This document shows positions 16,693 to 28,289 of a stretch of DNA of 64,000 nt, piece by piece. A program made the position numbers and the translations under genes. Numbering within the stretch: position 1 is the first letter of the stretch; every line of letters starts with the position of its first letter. The notes under the pieces are model-generated. The model did not search any database and was not told the origin of the DNA. It was given only the letters and a program-made list of their open reading frames with translations. Origin of the DNA: Corynebacterium canis (GTDB lineage Bacteria; Actinomycetota; Actinomycetes; Mycobacteriales; Mycobacteriaceae). Location of the stretch: positions 1,633,247-1,697,246 of the forward strand of contig NZ_CP047080.1 of the NCBI RefSeq assembly GCF_030408595.1. Reading direction: 5' to 3'.

Positions 16693-17639
16693 ACCTTATC
16701 GTGGTGGGGCTGGGGCCAGCAGGTTTGGCGTTGGCCCACCGCGCCCAAGCGCGGGGATTCCGGGTGCTCGGCATCGATCCGAACCCAGAATGGGAACACA
16801 CTATCGGGGTTTGGGAGGATGAGATTCCGGCGTGGCTGCAGGTGCCGGAACTGGGCCGCTGCCGGCCAAAGGTACGCTCGAACGGATTTTCACGCACCAT
16901 CGAACGGGACTATGTGGTGGTGGATCCGCAGACACTCCGCGCGCGGCTGACAAACTTCCCGCTCCTGCGCGCGACCGCCACCATTATCGACGCCCATACC
17001 GTGTTTACCGATGCTGGCCACCACCACGAAGCCAAACGTGTGGTCGACGCTCGGGGTTGGCCGTTTATCACCGGGCCGGTCCAACAAGCCGCGGGCCACC
17101 TCGCCGACGATGCCGAACCCTGGTGGATGGACGTCCGCGGAGAGCACTTCATATATAGCGTGCCGGTGCGCGGCCGCTGGCTGGTGGAAACCACCCTGCT
17201 GATCACCGAGCAAGCGCGGCCCTGGGAAGAGCTGGAATCCACGGAACCCAGCCACGAGCGGGTGCTCTTCCCCATGCAGATACCCCCGTATGGCGGCCCC
17301 GCGCTGCCGTTTGGGGTGCGCGCCGGGATGCTGAATCCGCTCACCGGATATTCCGTGGCCACGGCCTGGCGCTATGTGGACGAGGTGCTTGCCGGGAATT
17401 ATCCGTGGCGGCGGCCCAGCTGGAAGATCGAACAGCTACTGGTGCGGCGCAGCCAGCGGTTATTACTGAACGTAGACCACGAACGCTTTTTCGAAGAGGT
17501 GTTTCGGCTCGAGGACAACACCCTGCGGCGCTTCCTGCAGCTCGGCGACCTGCGCGGCACCGTGGTGGGCATGTGGACCATCTTCCGCCGCGCCCCCTGG
17601 CTGCGCAGGTCATGCATCCGCGCATTGCTCGGCAGATAA
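16686..17639 (+). CDS. Lycopene-cyclase-like FAD-binding protein
   Basis: 317 residues from GTG 16686, which overlaps the end of ald. The N-terminal Rossmann motif LIVVGLGPAGLALAHRAQARGF, followed by IDPNPEWEHTIGVWEDE, matches the CrtY/CrtL lycopene cyclase family. Further matches are VVDARGW, the SVPVRGRWLVETTLL strand and GMLNPLTGYSVATAWRYVDEV, close to the family's P-x-TGYS region. It is about 60 residues shorter than typical lycopene beta-cyclases, and no phytoene synthase or desaturase gene is nearby. The substrate is thus uncertain; a carotenoid-type cyclisation or another flavin reaction are both possible. It converges on sufT with a 14-nt gap. Confidence 0.75.
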   Translation: MLDLIVVGLGPAGLALAHRAQARGFRVLGIDPNPEWEHTIGVWEDEIPAWLQVPELGRCRPKVRSNGFSRTIERDYVVVDPQTLRARLTNFPLLRATATIIDAHTVFTDAGHHHEAKRVVDARGWPFITGPVQQAAGHLADDAEPWWMDVRGEHFIYSVPVRGRWLVETTLLITEQARPWEELESTEPSHERVLFPMQIPPYGGPALPFGVRAGMLNPLTGYSVATAWRYVDEVLAGNYPWRRPSWKIEQLLVRRSQRLLLNVDHERFFEEVFRLEDNTLRRFLQLGDLRGTVVGMWTIFRRAPWLRRSCIRALLGR

Positions 17640-17653
17640 ACGCCGAGCTGCTG

Positions 17654-18046
17654 CTACACGGAGAAGCCGAGCGCGCGCAATTGATCGCGGCCGTCTTCGG
17701 TGATCATGTGCGGGCCCCACGGCGGAAGCCACACCCAATTCAAGGTGAGCTTGCTGGCGATGCCGTTGCCCACCACGGCGGTCTCCGCCTGGTCTTCCAA
17801 CACATCGGTGAGCGGGCAGGCCGGGGAGGTCAGGGTCATATCCACGACGGCCTCGGTGCCGTTTTCAATCCACACATCGTAGACCAACCCGAGGTCCACG
17901 ACATTGATACCGAGTTCGGGGTCGATCACATCGCGCAGGTATTCCTCGACGTCTGAGGCGAGCGCGATATCGGCTTCGGATTGCTCCGGCTTGACCCGCA
18001 TATCGGGTTCTTCGTTTTCGGAAACGTGTTCTGGCTGGTCGGTCAT
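17654..18046 (-). CDS. sufT: Fe-S assembly factor SufT (DUF59/MIP18-type)
   Basis: 130 residues from ATG 18046 (MTDQPEHVSENEEPD), with GGAG 5 nt upstream and overlapping the sufU stop (ATGA). After an acidic tail, the DUF59 domain is clear: VEEYLRDVIDPELGINVVDLGLVYDV, then SPACPLTDVLEDQ with the reactive Cys, and VWLPPWGPHMITEDGRDQLRALGF. SufT proteins help mature Fe-S enzymes under high demand. It is the last gene of the suf operon. Confidence 0.9.
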   Translation of the reverse strand: MTDQPEHVSENEEPDMRVKPEQSEADIALASDVEEYLRDVIDPELGINVVDLGLVYDVWIENGTEAVVDMTLTSPACPLTDVLEDQAETAVVGNGIASKLTLNWVWLPPWGPHMITEDGRDQLRALGFSV

Positions 18047-18489
18047 GAGTTCTCCATTGCTTCGGCGGTGGCGGCTTGAAAGGCTTTCCAACCAAGGAGG
18101 GCGCATTTCACCCGGGCGGGGTATTTGGCCACCCCGGAAAAGGCGATGCCATCCCCAATAAGGTCCTCGTCGCCCTCGTCCTGCCCACGGCTGGTAATCA
18201 TGGCTTCAAAGGCGGCGAGCTTTTCCAACGCTTTTTCGACGGTGCAGCCGACGATCTCCTCCGCCATCACGGAGGTAGACGCCTGGCTGATGGAACACCC
18301 TTCCGCCTCGTAGGATACATCGGCGACGGTGCTGCCGTCTTCGGACAATCGGACGCGGAGCGTGAGCTCGTCCCCGCAGGAGGTGTTCACGTGGTGCACT
18401 TCGGCGTCGAAGGGCTCGCGAAGTCCACTGTGCTGCGGGTGGCGGTAGTGGTCCAGGATCACTTCCTGGTACATCTGCTCGAGTCTCAA
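18043..18489 (-). CDS. sufU: Fe-S assembly protein SufU (sulfur acceptor)
   Basis: 148 residues. The TTG start at 18489 (LEQMYQEVILDHYRHPQHSG context) has GGAG 5 nt upstream. Zn-binding residues typical of SufU are Cys38-Gly-Asp40 (SCGDEL), Cys65 (EGCSISQAS) and Cys129 (RVKCALLGW), and the SufU-specific insertion before Cys129 is present. Zn-SufU takes persulfide sulfur from SufS by ligand exchange. Its start follows the sufS stop directly and its stop overlaps the sufT start. Confidence 0.93.
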   Translation of the reverse strand: MRLEQMYQEVILDHYRHPQHSGLREPFDAEVHHVNTSCGDELTLRVRLSEDGSTVADVSYEAEGCSISQASTSVMAEEIVGCTVEKALEKLAAFEAMITSRGQDEGDEDLIGDGIAFSGVAKYPARVKCALLGWKAFQAATAEAMENS

Positions 18490-20501
<2,012 letters not shown>

Positions 20502-20519
20502 GAAGTTGTTTCCTTGGAG

Positions 20520-21692
20520 TTAGAGTTCGGTGTTTTCCAGCTCGGCGGCGATACGGTTTTCCAACTCTTCGCGCACGGCAGGAACGGGGATACGGTTGAT
20601 GACTTCGGAGAAGAAACCACGCACGATCAGGCGGCGCGCCTGATCCTTGGTAATGCCCCGAGACAGGAGGTAGAAAACTTGTTCATCGTCAAACCGGCCG
20701 ACCGTAGCGGCGTGTCCGGCCCCGGCGATCTCGCCGGTTTCGATCTCCAAGTTCGGGACCGCATCGGCGCGGGCCCCTTCAGTGAGCACGAGGTTCCTGT
20801 TGGCCTCATACGTGTCGGTGCCTTGCGCATTCGAACGGATCAACACATCGCCGATCCACGAGGTGCGGGCATCCGGCAACGAGCTGGTCGGGTCGCCCTG
20901 CAGCGCGCCCTTATACAGCACATTCGAACGGCAATTCGGCACGGCGTGATCCACAAGCAGGCGCTGCTCAAAGAACTGGCCATCATCGGCGAAATACACG
21001 CCGAGCAGCTCCGCATCGCCACCCGTGGCGGTAAACTTCACCTGCGGAACGAGGCGCACGATGCCGCCACCAAAGCAGGCGACATTATGGCGGAACACCG
21101 AATCGCGGCCCAGAACGGCCCGCTCGTTGGCCATGTGAATCGCATCGTTGTTCCAATCCTCATGCACCACCACGGTGAGGCGCGCATTATCGCCCACGAT
21201 GTATTCGTGATTATCGGCGTGCGTGCCGGAACCCACGAAATGCAGATTCACCATCGCCTCGGCGCCATCCTCAACATCGATGGCAAGCACACCAAACGAC
21301 GTCACATCATCGCCACGACCGGTCACCGTAATGGTCACCGGGTCCGGGTTCACGGTGCCCTTGGCAAAGGTGACCAAATAACCACCCTCCATCGCGGTCC
21401 AAGCTTGAGCCGCAATACGGTCGACGGGAGCGCCGGCGCGGCCCAGCCGGACGTCGTCACGCGCGACACGCTCAACTGTGACGCCGACGGCGGAATCCGG
21501 GACGTCGATACGCACATCGGGGGTAACGGCGGGGGCAAAGGTGCCGTCGTGGAGCCCGCGCAACCGGCGCAGAGGCACAAAACGCCACACCTCGTCGCGG
21601 CCCTTCGGAACATCGAAATCGGCGACGTCGAACGAAGTGAACAGGTCACCCTTCGTGTTGTGGTAGGTAGCGTTTTTCACAGGGGTGGTCAT
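20520..21692 (-). CDS. sufD: Fe-S assembly protein SufD
   Basis: 390 residues, a beta-helix scaffold subunit. Conserved C-terminal core: ARTSWIGDVLIRSNAQGTDTYEANRNLVLTEGARADAVPNLEIETGEIAGAGHAATVGRFDDEQVFYLLSRGI (in part), with the conserved His in AGHAATVG. Its ATG directly follows the sufB stop codon, so synthesis is coupled to SufB. Confidence 0.94.
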   Translation of the reverse strand: MTTPVKNATYHNTKGDLFTSFDVADFDVPKGRDEVWRFVPLRRLRGLHDGTFAPAVTPDVRIDVPDSAVGVTVERVARDDVRLGRAGAPVDRIAAQAWTAMEGGYLVTFAKGTVNPDPVTITVTGRGDDVTSFGVLAIDVEDGAEAMVNLHFVGSGTHADNHEYIVGDNARLTVVVHEDWNNDAIHMANERAVLGRDSVFRHNVACFGGGIVRLVPQVKFTATGGDAELLGVYFADDGQFFEQRLLVDHAVPNCRSNVLYKGALQGDPTSSLPDARTSWIGDVLIRSNAQGTDTYEANRNLVLTEGARADAVPNLEIETGEIAGAGHAATVGRFDDEQVFYLLSRGITKDQARRLIVRGFFSEVINRIPVPAVREELENRIAAELENTEL

Positions 21693-23129
21693 CTAGCCCA
21701 CCGATCCTTCCATCTGCAGCTCAATGAGGCGATTGAGCTCCAGAGCGTATTCCATGGGCAACTCCTTGGCGATCGGCTCCACAAAGCCGCGCACAATCAT
21801 CGCCATCGCCTCATCCTCCGCGACGCCGCGGCTCATCAGGTAAAACAGCTGGTCTTCCGAAACCTGCGACACCGTCGCCTCGTGGCCGAGCGAAACGTGG
21901 TCGTTGCGGATGTCGTTGTAGGGGTAGGTGTCGGAGCGCGAAATATTATCCACCAGCAGCGCGTCACACTCGACGTTCGACGTGGAATGATGCGCATTGG
22001 AATTAATCTGCACCAGCCCGCGATACGCGGCACGACCGCCGCCGCGCGCCACGGACTTAGACACAATATTCGAAGATGTGTACGGCGCAAGGTGCACCAT
22101 CTTCGCACCGGTGTCCTGGAACTGACCCTCACCCGCGAACGCCACGGACAATACCTCGCCCTTAGCGTGCGGGCCGGTGAGCCACACGGCCGGGTACTTC
22201 ATGGTGACCTTGGAGCCGATATTGCCATCGACCCACTCCATGGTGGCACCCTCCTCGCACTTCGTGCGCTTGGTGACCAGGTTGTACACGTTGTTCGACC
22301 AGTTTTGGATCGTGGTGTAACGGCAGCGGCCGCCCTTTTTCACGATAATCTCCACCACGGCCGAATGCAGCGAATCCGACTTATAAATCGGCGCGGTGCA
22401 GCCCTCGACGTAATGCACATAGGCGTCCTCGTCGACGATGATCAGGGTGCGCTCGAACTGGCCCATGTTTTCCGTATTGATACGGAAATACGCCTGCAGC
22501 GGAATATCCACGTGCACGCCCTTGGGGACGTAGATAAAGGAACCGCCGGACCACACCGCTGTGTTCAGGGCGGAAAACTTATTATCACCAGCGGGGATAA
22601 CGGTGCCGAAGTACTCGCGGAACAGGTCCTCGTGCTCCTTGAGGGCGGAATCCGTGTCCAGGAAGATCACGCCCTTGGATTCCAGGTCCTCGCGGATCTG
22701 GTGGTAGACCACCTCGGATTCGTATTGCGCGGCGACGCCGGCGACGAGGCGTTGCTTTTCCGCCTCCGGGATTCCCAGCTTGTCGTAGGTGTTCTTGATG
22801 TCCTCCGGCAGCTCGTCCCAGGTGGTGGCCTGGCGCTCGGTGGAACGCACGAAATATTTAATATTGTCAAAATCGATGCCGGACAGGTCCGCGCCCCACG
22901 TGGGCAGCGGCTTCTTTTCAAAGATGTCCAGCGCCTTGAGCCGGGTTTGCAGCATCCACTCCGGCTCGTTCTTCTTAGCGGAAATATCGGCGACGACGGC
23001 TTCGTTCAGGCCCCGCTTGGCGGCAGCGCCAGCCGCGTCAGAGTCATGCCAGCCGTAGCTGTACGCACCGATTGATTCGATGATCTCTTCATCAGTACGC
23101 GGAACAGCCTGTTCAGTTGCCTGAGTCAT
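21693..23129 (-). CDS. sufB: Fe-S assembly scaffold SufB
   Basis: 478 residues from ATG 23129, overlapping the sufR stop (ATGA) and preceded by AAAGGAG. Conserved features: the [23 protein letters not shown] region, HYVEGC for interaction with SufC/D, the core [21 protein letters not shown] with the cluster-building Cys, and [21 protein letters not shown]. It forms SufBC2D, on which nascent Fe-S clusters are made. Confidence 0.96.
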   Translation of the reverse strand: MTQATEQAVPRTDEEIIESIGAYSYGWHDSDAAGAAAKRGLNEAVVADISAKKNEPEWMLQTRLKALDIFEKKPLPTWGADLSGIDFDNIKYFVRSTERQATTWDELPEDIKNTYDKLGIPEAEKQRLVAGVAAQYESEVVYHQIREDLESKGVIFLDTDSALKEHEDLFREYFGTVIPAGDNKFSALNTAVWSGGSFIYVPKGVHVDIPLQAYFRINTENMGQFERTLIIVDEDAYVHYVEGCTAPIYKSDSLHSAVVEIIVKKGGRCRYTTIQNWSNNVYNLVTKRTKCEEGATMEWVDGNIGSKVTMKYPAVWLTGPHAKGEVLSVAFAGEGQFQDTGAKMVHLAPYTSSNIVSKSVARGGGRAAYRGLVQINSNAHHSTSNVECDALLVDNISRSDTYPYNDIRNDHVSLGHEATVSQVSEDQLFYLMSRGVAEDEAMAMIVRGFVEPIAKELPMEYALELNRLIELQMEGSVG

Positions 23130-23812
23130 GTGCCGCTCCTTTCATCAGGAGAATGTTGTATGGGAGTCAAAGGAATATTCGTTGTGCAGATGCCGTGGCC
23201 GCCGGGGATGGTGGCCAGGGGCTGCACGTGTTGGCCCAACAGTTCCGCAATCACCTGGTGCTCCGCTTCGCACAATTCCGGAAACGCGGAAGCCACGTGC
23301 GAGATGGGACAGTGATGTTGGCAGATTTGCACGCCACCCGCCGCGCGATGCACGGTGGCTGCGTAACCGTGTGCCGCAAACGCCTCCGCCAAGGCCCGGG
23401 CTGTGGCCTGGATGGATTCTTCGGACACCTCCGCGGGGCTAATCCCCTCGACGATGGCCGAAATGCGTTTACGCGCGAACTCCCGCACGGCGGAGTCTCC
23501 CCCGGTTTCCCTAAGAGCTTCCAAAGCGAGCGTTGCGAGAGCATCATAGCCGTGCCCAAATTGTGCACGACCTTTATCAGTGAGTCGAAAGGATTTTGCG
23601 GGACGTCCCCTACCGCGTTGTTGGTTTCCGCGGGTAGGGGCCACTTCAGCAATCCCCTCTTCGACCAAAATGTCCAAGTGTCGTCTTACACCAGCGGCCG
23701 AAAGGCCGAGCTGATCACCCAAATCCGAAGCGCTTTCCGGGCCGTGCTCTAGCAGCGACAACATGATTTGCCTACGGGTGTCGCCTTCGCCAGATCGCGT
23801 TGGTTCCGCCAC
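23126..23812 (-). CDS. sufR: SufR, Fe-S-sensing repressor of the suf operon
   Basis: 228 residues from GTG 23812, with GAGGAGG 8 nt upstream. The N-terminal winged HTH ([41 protein letters not shown]) is of ArsR/DeoR type. The C-terminal part carries cysteines 164, 168, 181 and 209 ([23 protein letters not shown]), the cluster-ligand region of SufR. The protein should bind its own promoter when it holds a cluster, linking suf expression to Fe-S status. First gene of the operon. Confidence 0.93.
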   Translation of the reverse strand: MAEPTRSGEGDTRRQIMLSLLEHGPESASDLGDQLGLSAAGVRRHLDILVEEGIAEVAPTRGNQQRGRGRPAKSFRLTDKGRAQFGHGYDALATLALEALRETGGDSAVREFARKRISAIVEGISPAEVSEESIQATARALAEAFAAHGYAATVHRAAGGVQICQHHCPISHVASAFPELCEAEHQVIAELLGQHVQPLATIPGGHGICTTNIPLTPIQHSPDERSGT

Positions 23813-23864
23813 TATTCACACCTCCTCAATAGGTCCGCGTTCATTTGGTGGTGTCAGTATTTGA

Positions 23865-23878
23865 CAACACTTATGTTC
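23865..23878. promoter_or_regulatory. Possible SufR operator between sufR and mptB
   Basis: CAACACTTATGTTC is CAAC-N6-GTTC, one base away from the CAAC-N6-GTTG operator described for cyanobacterial SufR. It lies in the 80-nt divergent gap, 53 nt upstream of the sufR start. Position and symmetry support it; the single mismatch and the short motif leave real doubt. Confidence 0.35.
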
Positions 23879-23892
23879 CCTAATTCATTCCA

Positions 23893-25614
23893 ATGGTGCA
23901 AGTTGCCTTGCGTAGGATGTCTTATGTGTTCCGATTCTTTAAGTCGCTTGTCGCCGAATTACCCCGGCTCGGTACAGCCGGTTCACGTTCGGCCGCGCTG
24001 CACGAAGGGCAAGCGCCGCAAGATGTGGAACTCACCCGTTCCCGAGTAATTACCGTGGCCAGCGGCATGGACTTGCTGCCGGTCAGCCGCAAACACAGCC
24101 TCACCTTCGCCGAGATCAGCAGATTCGCGGCCCTGCGCTGGTTGGGCACCATAGGCACCCTGATGTTGGGGTTGGGGGCACTCGGCGCGGGAGCCTTACC
24201 TGTCATCGACAACCCGTATACGGAATTCCCCGGCGGCTCGATCATGGGGCGAATGCTGCAAACCTCATCCGTCGTGGTGCTCGTCGGCGTCGGGTTCTTT
24301 GTCACCGCCTGGGTGCTCATGGCACCGTTCGTTGGCATCGGGTCCGACCGTAGGGTGTCCGTCTCCATGCTACGCCGCACCTTCGTCGCCTGGACGGCCC
24401 CGCTGCTTTTCACCGCCCCGCTATTCACACAAGATATCTATTCCTATTTGGCCCAGGGGTCCATCGTCGCGCAAGGCATGGACCCCTATTCCGCGGGCCC
24501 AGTCGACCTGCTGAGCGCGGATAATGTGCTGGCCCGCTCCGTGCCGTACATTTGGTCGCACTCCCCCTCGCCTTACGGCCCGGTGGCGCTCGGGCTCGCC
24601 GCTGCGATTAGTTGGCTCACCCAGGATTCCATCGTGTGGGGCGTACTCGCCCACCGTGCGATATCCATCGCGGGTTTGGCGGCCGTCGGCTGGTCGCTGG
24701 TAAAGCTGGCCCGCCGCTGCGATGTGAGCGTGCAGGCGGCGTTGTGGTTGGGGTTATTGAACCCGCTCACCCTGCTGCACCTGGTCGGGGGTATTCACAA
24801 TGAGGCCATTATGCTCGGCCTGGTCATGGTGGGCTTGGAGTTCGGGCTGCGGGCCGTGGATTGGATTTCCATCCTGGGCTACTCGCACCGCGCGGCGCGG
24901 CTGCTGGTTCTCAGCGGCGTGTGCATTGCCTGCGCGGGCATGGTCAAGGTCACCGGCTTTTTGGCGCTTGGGTTTATTGGCATGGCCTTGGCCCGCGGCT
25001 TGCATTACCGCAATTGGGGGACATTGCGCGCCATCGCTACGGCCGTGGCGATTCAAACTGCAGTTCTAGTGTCCACGATCGCGTTGGTCACGCTCGTCAC
25101 CGGCATTAACCTCGGCTGGATCAGCGGCCAGGGCGGCGCCGCGAAGATCCATAGCTGGATGTCCATCACCACGGATATCGGCCTCGGCGCCGGCACGCTC
25201 GGCATGTACCTAGGGCTCGGCAATCACACGGAGGCGATCCTGGTGGTCACCCGCGGGGTGGGCGTCCTCGTCGCCGCCGGGTTTATGGTCCGCATGTTGT
25301 TTGCCACCTATCGCGGCACGATTCACCCTGTGGGCGGCCTCGGCGTGTCCACGCTGGCGCTGGTGGTGCTGTTCCCGGTCGTGCACCCCTGGTACGTATT
25401 GTGGGCTATCGTTCCGCTTGCCGCCTGGGCTAACCGACAGCTTTTTCGCACCCCAGCCATGGTTTATTGCTCGCTTATGAGTTTCTTTGTGCTGCCGCGT
25501 GGCCTCGCCTTGCAGCCGGGCACGGTGGTGTCTATTTACCTCACTTCATTGGTGTGTTTCCTGGCGGCGCTGGGCATTTTATGGTTGTTCCTGCGTCGCC
25601 GCGTACACTTGTAA
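23893..25614 (+). CDS. mptB: Alpha-(1->6)-mannopyranosyltransferase MptB-like
   Basis: 573 residues; ATG 23893 is used, and ATG 23917 (MSYVFRFF) is an alternative. A polyprenol-dependent GT-C glycosyltransferase of the plasma membrane with about 12-13 hydrophobic segments. In corynebacteria MptB starts the alpha-1,6-mannan core of lipomannan. Visible family marks are the extracytoplasmic loop FTQDIYSYLAQGSIVAQGMDPY with the acidic catalytic motif and HNEAIMLGLVMVGLE. The gene lies divergent from sufR and upstream of an ABC exporter, exactly as in C. glutamicum. Confidence 0.88.
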   Translation: MVQVALRRMSYVFRFFKSLVAELPRLGTAGSRSAALHEGQAPQDVELTRSRVITVASGMDLLPVSRKHSLTFAEISRFAALRWLGTIGTLMLGLGALGAGALPVIDNPYTEFPGGSIMGRMLQTSSVVVLVGVGFFVTAWVLMAPFVGIGSDRRVSVSMLRRTFVAWTAPLLFTAPLFTQDIYSYLAQGSIVAQGMDPYSAGPVDLLSADNVLARSVPYIWSHSPSPYGPVALGLAAAISWLTQDSIVWGVLAHRAISIAGLAAVGWSLVKLARRCDVSVQAALWLGLLNPLTLLHLVGGIHNEAIMLGLVMVGLEFGLRAVDWISILGYSHRAARLLVLSGVCIACAGMVKVTGFLALGFIGMALARGLHYRNWGTLRAIATAVAIQTAVLVSTIALVTLVTGINLGWISGQGGAAKIHSWMSITTDIGLGAGTLGMYLGLGNHTEAILVVTRGVGVLVAAGFMVRMLFATYRGTIHPVGGLGVSTLALVVLFPVVHPWYVLWAIVPLAAWANRQLFRTPAMVYCSLMSFFVLPRGLALQPGTVVSIYLTSLVCFLAALGILWLFLRRRVHL

Positions 25615-25617
25615 GCC

Positions 25618-26544
25618 GTGACTAACCACTCCCTTGAGCTGAAAGACGTGGTCAAGGCTTTCGGGCCTACCGTGGCCGTGGATGGCCTTTCATTGACGGT
25701 TCCGGAAGCTAGTGTGTTTGCGCTTCTCGGCCCGAATGGTGCGGGCAAGACTACCACCATCGAGATGTGCGAAGGCTTTCAAAAGCCCACGTCAGGGACG
25801 ATTCGTGTGCTGGGGCTGGACCCGGTGCACAATACCGACGCGTTGCGACGCCGCATCGGCATCATGTTGCAAGGCGGCGGGGCGTATCCGGGGATTAAGG
25901 TCAAAGAGATGCTGCAATTGGTGGCGTCGTTTAGCCGTAATCCGATGGACGTGGACTGGCTCATCGAGCTGGTTGGCCTGCAGCGCCATCAGCGGACCTC
26001 GTACCGTCGGCTTTCCGGCGGCCAGCAGCAGCGCCTGTCGCTCGCTTGTGCGCTGATCGGACGCCCCGAACTCGTGTTCCTAGACGAGCCTACCGCCGGG
26101 CTTGATGCCCAGTCTCGCCGCGCCGTGTGGCAGCTGATCCGCAGCATGCGGCGCGACGGGGTGACGGTGGTTTTGACCACGCACCTGATGGACGAGGCGG
26201 AGGCGCTTGCGGACCAAGTCATGATCATCGATCGCGGCCGCACCGTCGCCCAGGGTACCCCCGCCGAGCTCACGGCCCGCGCCGAGCACGGTTCGATCAC
26301 CATCGAAACCAACGCTGACCTCGACACCGCGCTTGTCGACGCCGCGCTCGCACCCTTTCACGCCACCCTCACCGTGAACCGCCCCTTAAGCTATCGCATC
26401 GATGCCGCCGCCACCCCGGAGGTGATCTACGCACTGACGGGCAGCGCCGCGGAGCAGGGCGTATTGATCCATTCCCTCGAGGTAGACCGCCAAAGCCTCG
26501 AAGATGTGTTCCTGGAAATCACCGGCCGAGAGATGAGGAATTGA
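25618..26544 (+). CDS. ABC transporter ATP-binding protein (DrrA/CcmA type)
   Basis: 308 residues from GTG 25618, 3 nt after mptB. Walker A GPNGAGKTTTIE, Q loop IMLQGGG, signature RLSGGQQQRLSLACAL, Walker B LVFLDEPTAGLD and H loop TTHLMDEAEAL are all intact, with a C-terminal regulatory tail of about 90 residues. It pairs with the ABC-2 permease whose gene starts 1 nt after its stop. Conserved next to mptB and ctaA in Corynebacteriales; the substrate is unknown. Confidence 0.9.
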   Translation: MTNHSLELKDVVKAFGPTVAVDGLSLTVPEASVFALLGPNGAGKTTTIEMCEGFQKPTSGTIRVLGLDPVHNTDALRRRIGIMLQGGGAYPGIKVKEMLQLVASFSRNPMDVDWLIELVGLQRHQRTSYRRLSGGQQQRLSLACALIGRPELVFLDEPTAGLDAQSRRAVWQLIRSMRRDGVTVVLTTHLMDEAEALADQVMIIDRGRTVAQGTPAELTARAEHGSITIETNADLDTALVDAALAPFHATLTVNRPLSYRIDAAATPEVIYALTGSAAEQGVLIHSLEVDRQSLEDVFLEITGREMRN

Positions 26545-26545
26545 C

Positions 26546-27289
26546 ATGGACTTCCCCGTTGGAACATTCGTGCCGGACACCGGGCGCGCCTCCACCGTGA
26601 AAATGGTGCTGGCCCAGGCCCGCATCGAATCCCTGCTATTCCTCCGCCACGGCGAGCAACAATTGCTCAGCCTGGTCATCCCCATGACCATGCTGATCGC
26701 CCTATCCACGCTGCCCCTTATCGAGGACCCGCTGCCCAAGGTATTTCCGCTCACGCTTGCGATCTCCGCCATGAGTTCGGGCTTTACCGGGCAATCCATT
26801 GGGGTTGCCTTCGACCGGCGCTACGGGGCGTTGAAACGCATGGGCGCTTCCGGGGTGCCGGCCTGGACCATTATCTGCGGCAAAATCGTGGCCGTGCTGG
26901 CCGTGGTCACCCTGCAAACCGTGCTGCTCAGCGGCACGGCCCTGCTGCTCGGCTGGACCGTCGACCCCACCACCCTATTCGCCGCGGCGGTCACACTGGC
27001 GTTCGGCGTGGCGGCCTTCGCCTCCCTCGGTCTGCTTTTCGGCGGCACCCTCGGCTCCGAAATGGTGCTGGCCCTGGCCAACCTCATTTGGTTTATCCTG
27101 CTCGGCACCGCCAGCTACGTCATGCTGCGGGGCGGCAGCGGGCTCGAATGGGTGCCCTCGGTGGCGCTCGCCCAAGGCCTGGCCCGCGCCTTCGACGGCG
27201 GAATTCCCACCCTGGAAATCGGCGTGCTCGCCTGTTGGTTTTTAGTCGGCGGCATCAGCGCGTCGCGTTTCTTCCGTTTTACTGCTTAA
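26546..27289 (+). CDS. ABC-2 type transporter permease
   Basis: 247 residues with six hydrophobic segments (for example QLLSLVIPMTMLIALSTL, IICGKIVAVLAVVTLQTVLL and MVLALANLIWFILLGTASYVML), as expected for a half-size ABC-2 membrane subunit. A cytosolic N-terminal stretch precedes helix 1. It forms the exporter with the adjacent ATPase. The end of the gene contains the -10 hexamer of ctaA. Confidence 0.88.
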   Translation: MDFPVGTFVPDTGRASTVKMVLAQARIESLLFLRHGEQQLLSLVIPMTMLIALSTLPLIEDPLPKVFPLTLAISAMSSGFTGQSIGVAFDRRYGALKRMGASGVPAWTIICGKIVAVLAVVTLQTVLLSGTALLLGWTVDPTTLFAAAVTLAFGVAAFASLGLLFGGTLGSEMVLALANLIWFILLGTASYVMLRGGSGLEWVPSVALAQGLARAFDGGIPTLEIGVLACWFLVGGISASRFFRFTA

Positions 27290-27292
27290 GAT
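27287..27292 (+). promoter_or_regulatory. -10 hexamer of the leaderless ctaA promoter
   Basis: TAAGAT overlaps the stop codon of the permease gene and ends 7 nt before the GTG of ctaA; no ribosome site intervenes. Confidence 0.45.
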
Positions 27293-27299
27293 AACCCTT

Positions 27300-28268
27300 G
27301 TGACTACACCCAAACCCCCACGTTTCCCGCTTCTTCGCACGCAGCGATTGCTGGCCATCTGCCTCTTGATCGCGCAGGCCGGCATTACCGTCACCGGATC
27401 GATCGTCCGTGTGACCGGATCAGGGTTGGGGTGTCCGACCTGGCCCACCTGCAACGAAGGCTCCCTGGTCCCCGTCGCGGGCGCCGCGCCGTGGATCCAC
27501 CAAGCCATCGAATTTGGCAACCGGCTGCTCACCTTCGTCCTCGTCGCCCTCGCGCTGGCGCTTTTTATCTCCGTGCTGCGGGCCAAACGCCGCAAAGAGG
27601 TGGTGTACCACGCCTTCGCCCAAGGTGTGGGCATTATCGTCCAAGCCGTGATCGGCGGCATCTCCGTGCTTCTAGACCTCCAATGGTGGGCCGTCGCCCT
27701 TCACTTCCTGCCCTCCATGATCCTGGTGTGGCTGGCCGCCATCCTCGTCGTACGCATTGCCGAACCCGATAATGGCGCGGTGGTCCCGCTCTACCCCGCC
27801 CCGCTGCGCTGGTTGGCCGTCGGCTCCGGCGTTTCCCTCGCGGTGGTCCTGATCACCGGCACCATGGTCACCGGCGCCGGCCCGCACTCCGGCGACGAGG
27901 GCGTGGGCATGGAGGGCCGCCTCCAAGTGGATATCGCCGAGATCGCACACCTGCACGCCCACGCAATGTACCTCTACCTCGGCCTCACCATCGGCCTGGT
28001 GGTGGCGCTGCTTACCGTCTCCGCCAATAAACGCGCCCTTAACCTCGGCTGGACCCTGATTGGCTTTATCGTGCTGCAGGCCGCCATCGGGATCATCCAA
28101 TACAACTGGGGCGTGCCACGCTGGACCGTGCCCGTTCACGTCGGCCTTTCGGGCGTCGTATGTGCCTTTACCGGCATGTTGTACGCCTGCCACCAAAGCC
28201 GCACCCCGGTGGATACGCTCACGGGTTCCCCCGAAGGCGATGCGAAAATCACAGCGGCAAGCGTGTAA
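27300..28268 (+). CDS. ctaA: Haem A synthase
   Basis: 322 residues, COX15/CtaA family, about eight transmembrane helices, converting haem O to haem A for the aa3 oxidase. Conserved pieces: VTGSGLGCPTWPTC at helix 1-2 with the Cys pair, IHQAIEFGNRLLTF with the haem-ligand His, VALHFLPSMILVWLA, IAHLHAHAMYLYLGL and VPVHVGLSGVVCA. Start GTG 27300. The haem O synthase gene ctaB is encoded 2 kb away on the other strand. Confidence 0.94.
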   Translation: MTTPKPPRFPLLRTQRLLAICLLIAQAGITVTGSIVRVTGSGLGCPTWPTCNEGSLVPVAGAAPWIHQAIEFGNRLLTFVLVALALALFISVLRAKRRKEVVYHAFAQGVGIIVQAVIGGISVLLDLQWWAVALHFLPSMILVWLAAILVVRIAEPDNGAVVPLYPAPLRWLAVGSGVSLAVVLITGTMVTGAGPHSGDEGVGMEGRLQVDIAEIAHLHAHAMYLYLGLTIGLVVALLTVSANKRALNLGWTLIGFIVLQAAIGIIQYNWGVPRWTVPVHVGLSGVVCAFTGMLYACHQSRTPVDTLTGSPEGDAKITAASV

Positions 28269-28289
28269 TTCGGGTTACCATGGGCAAGT

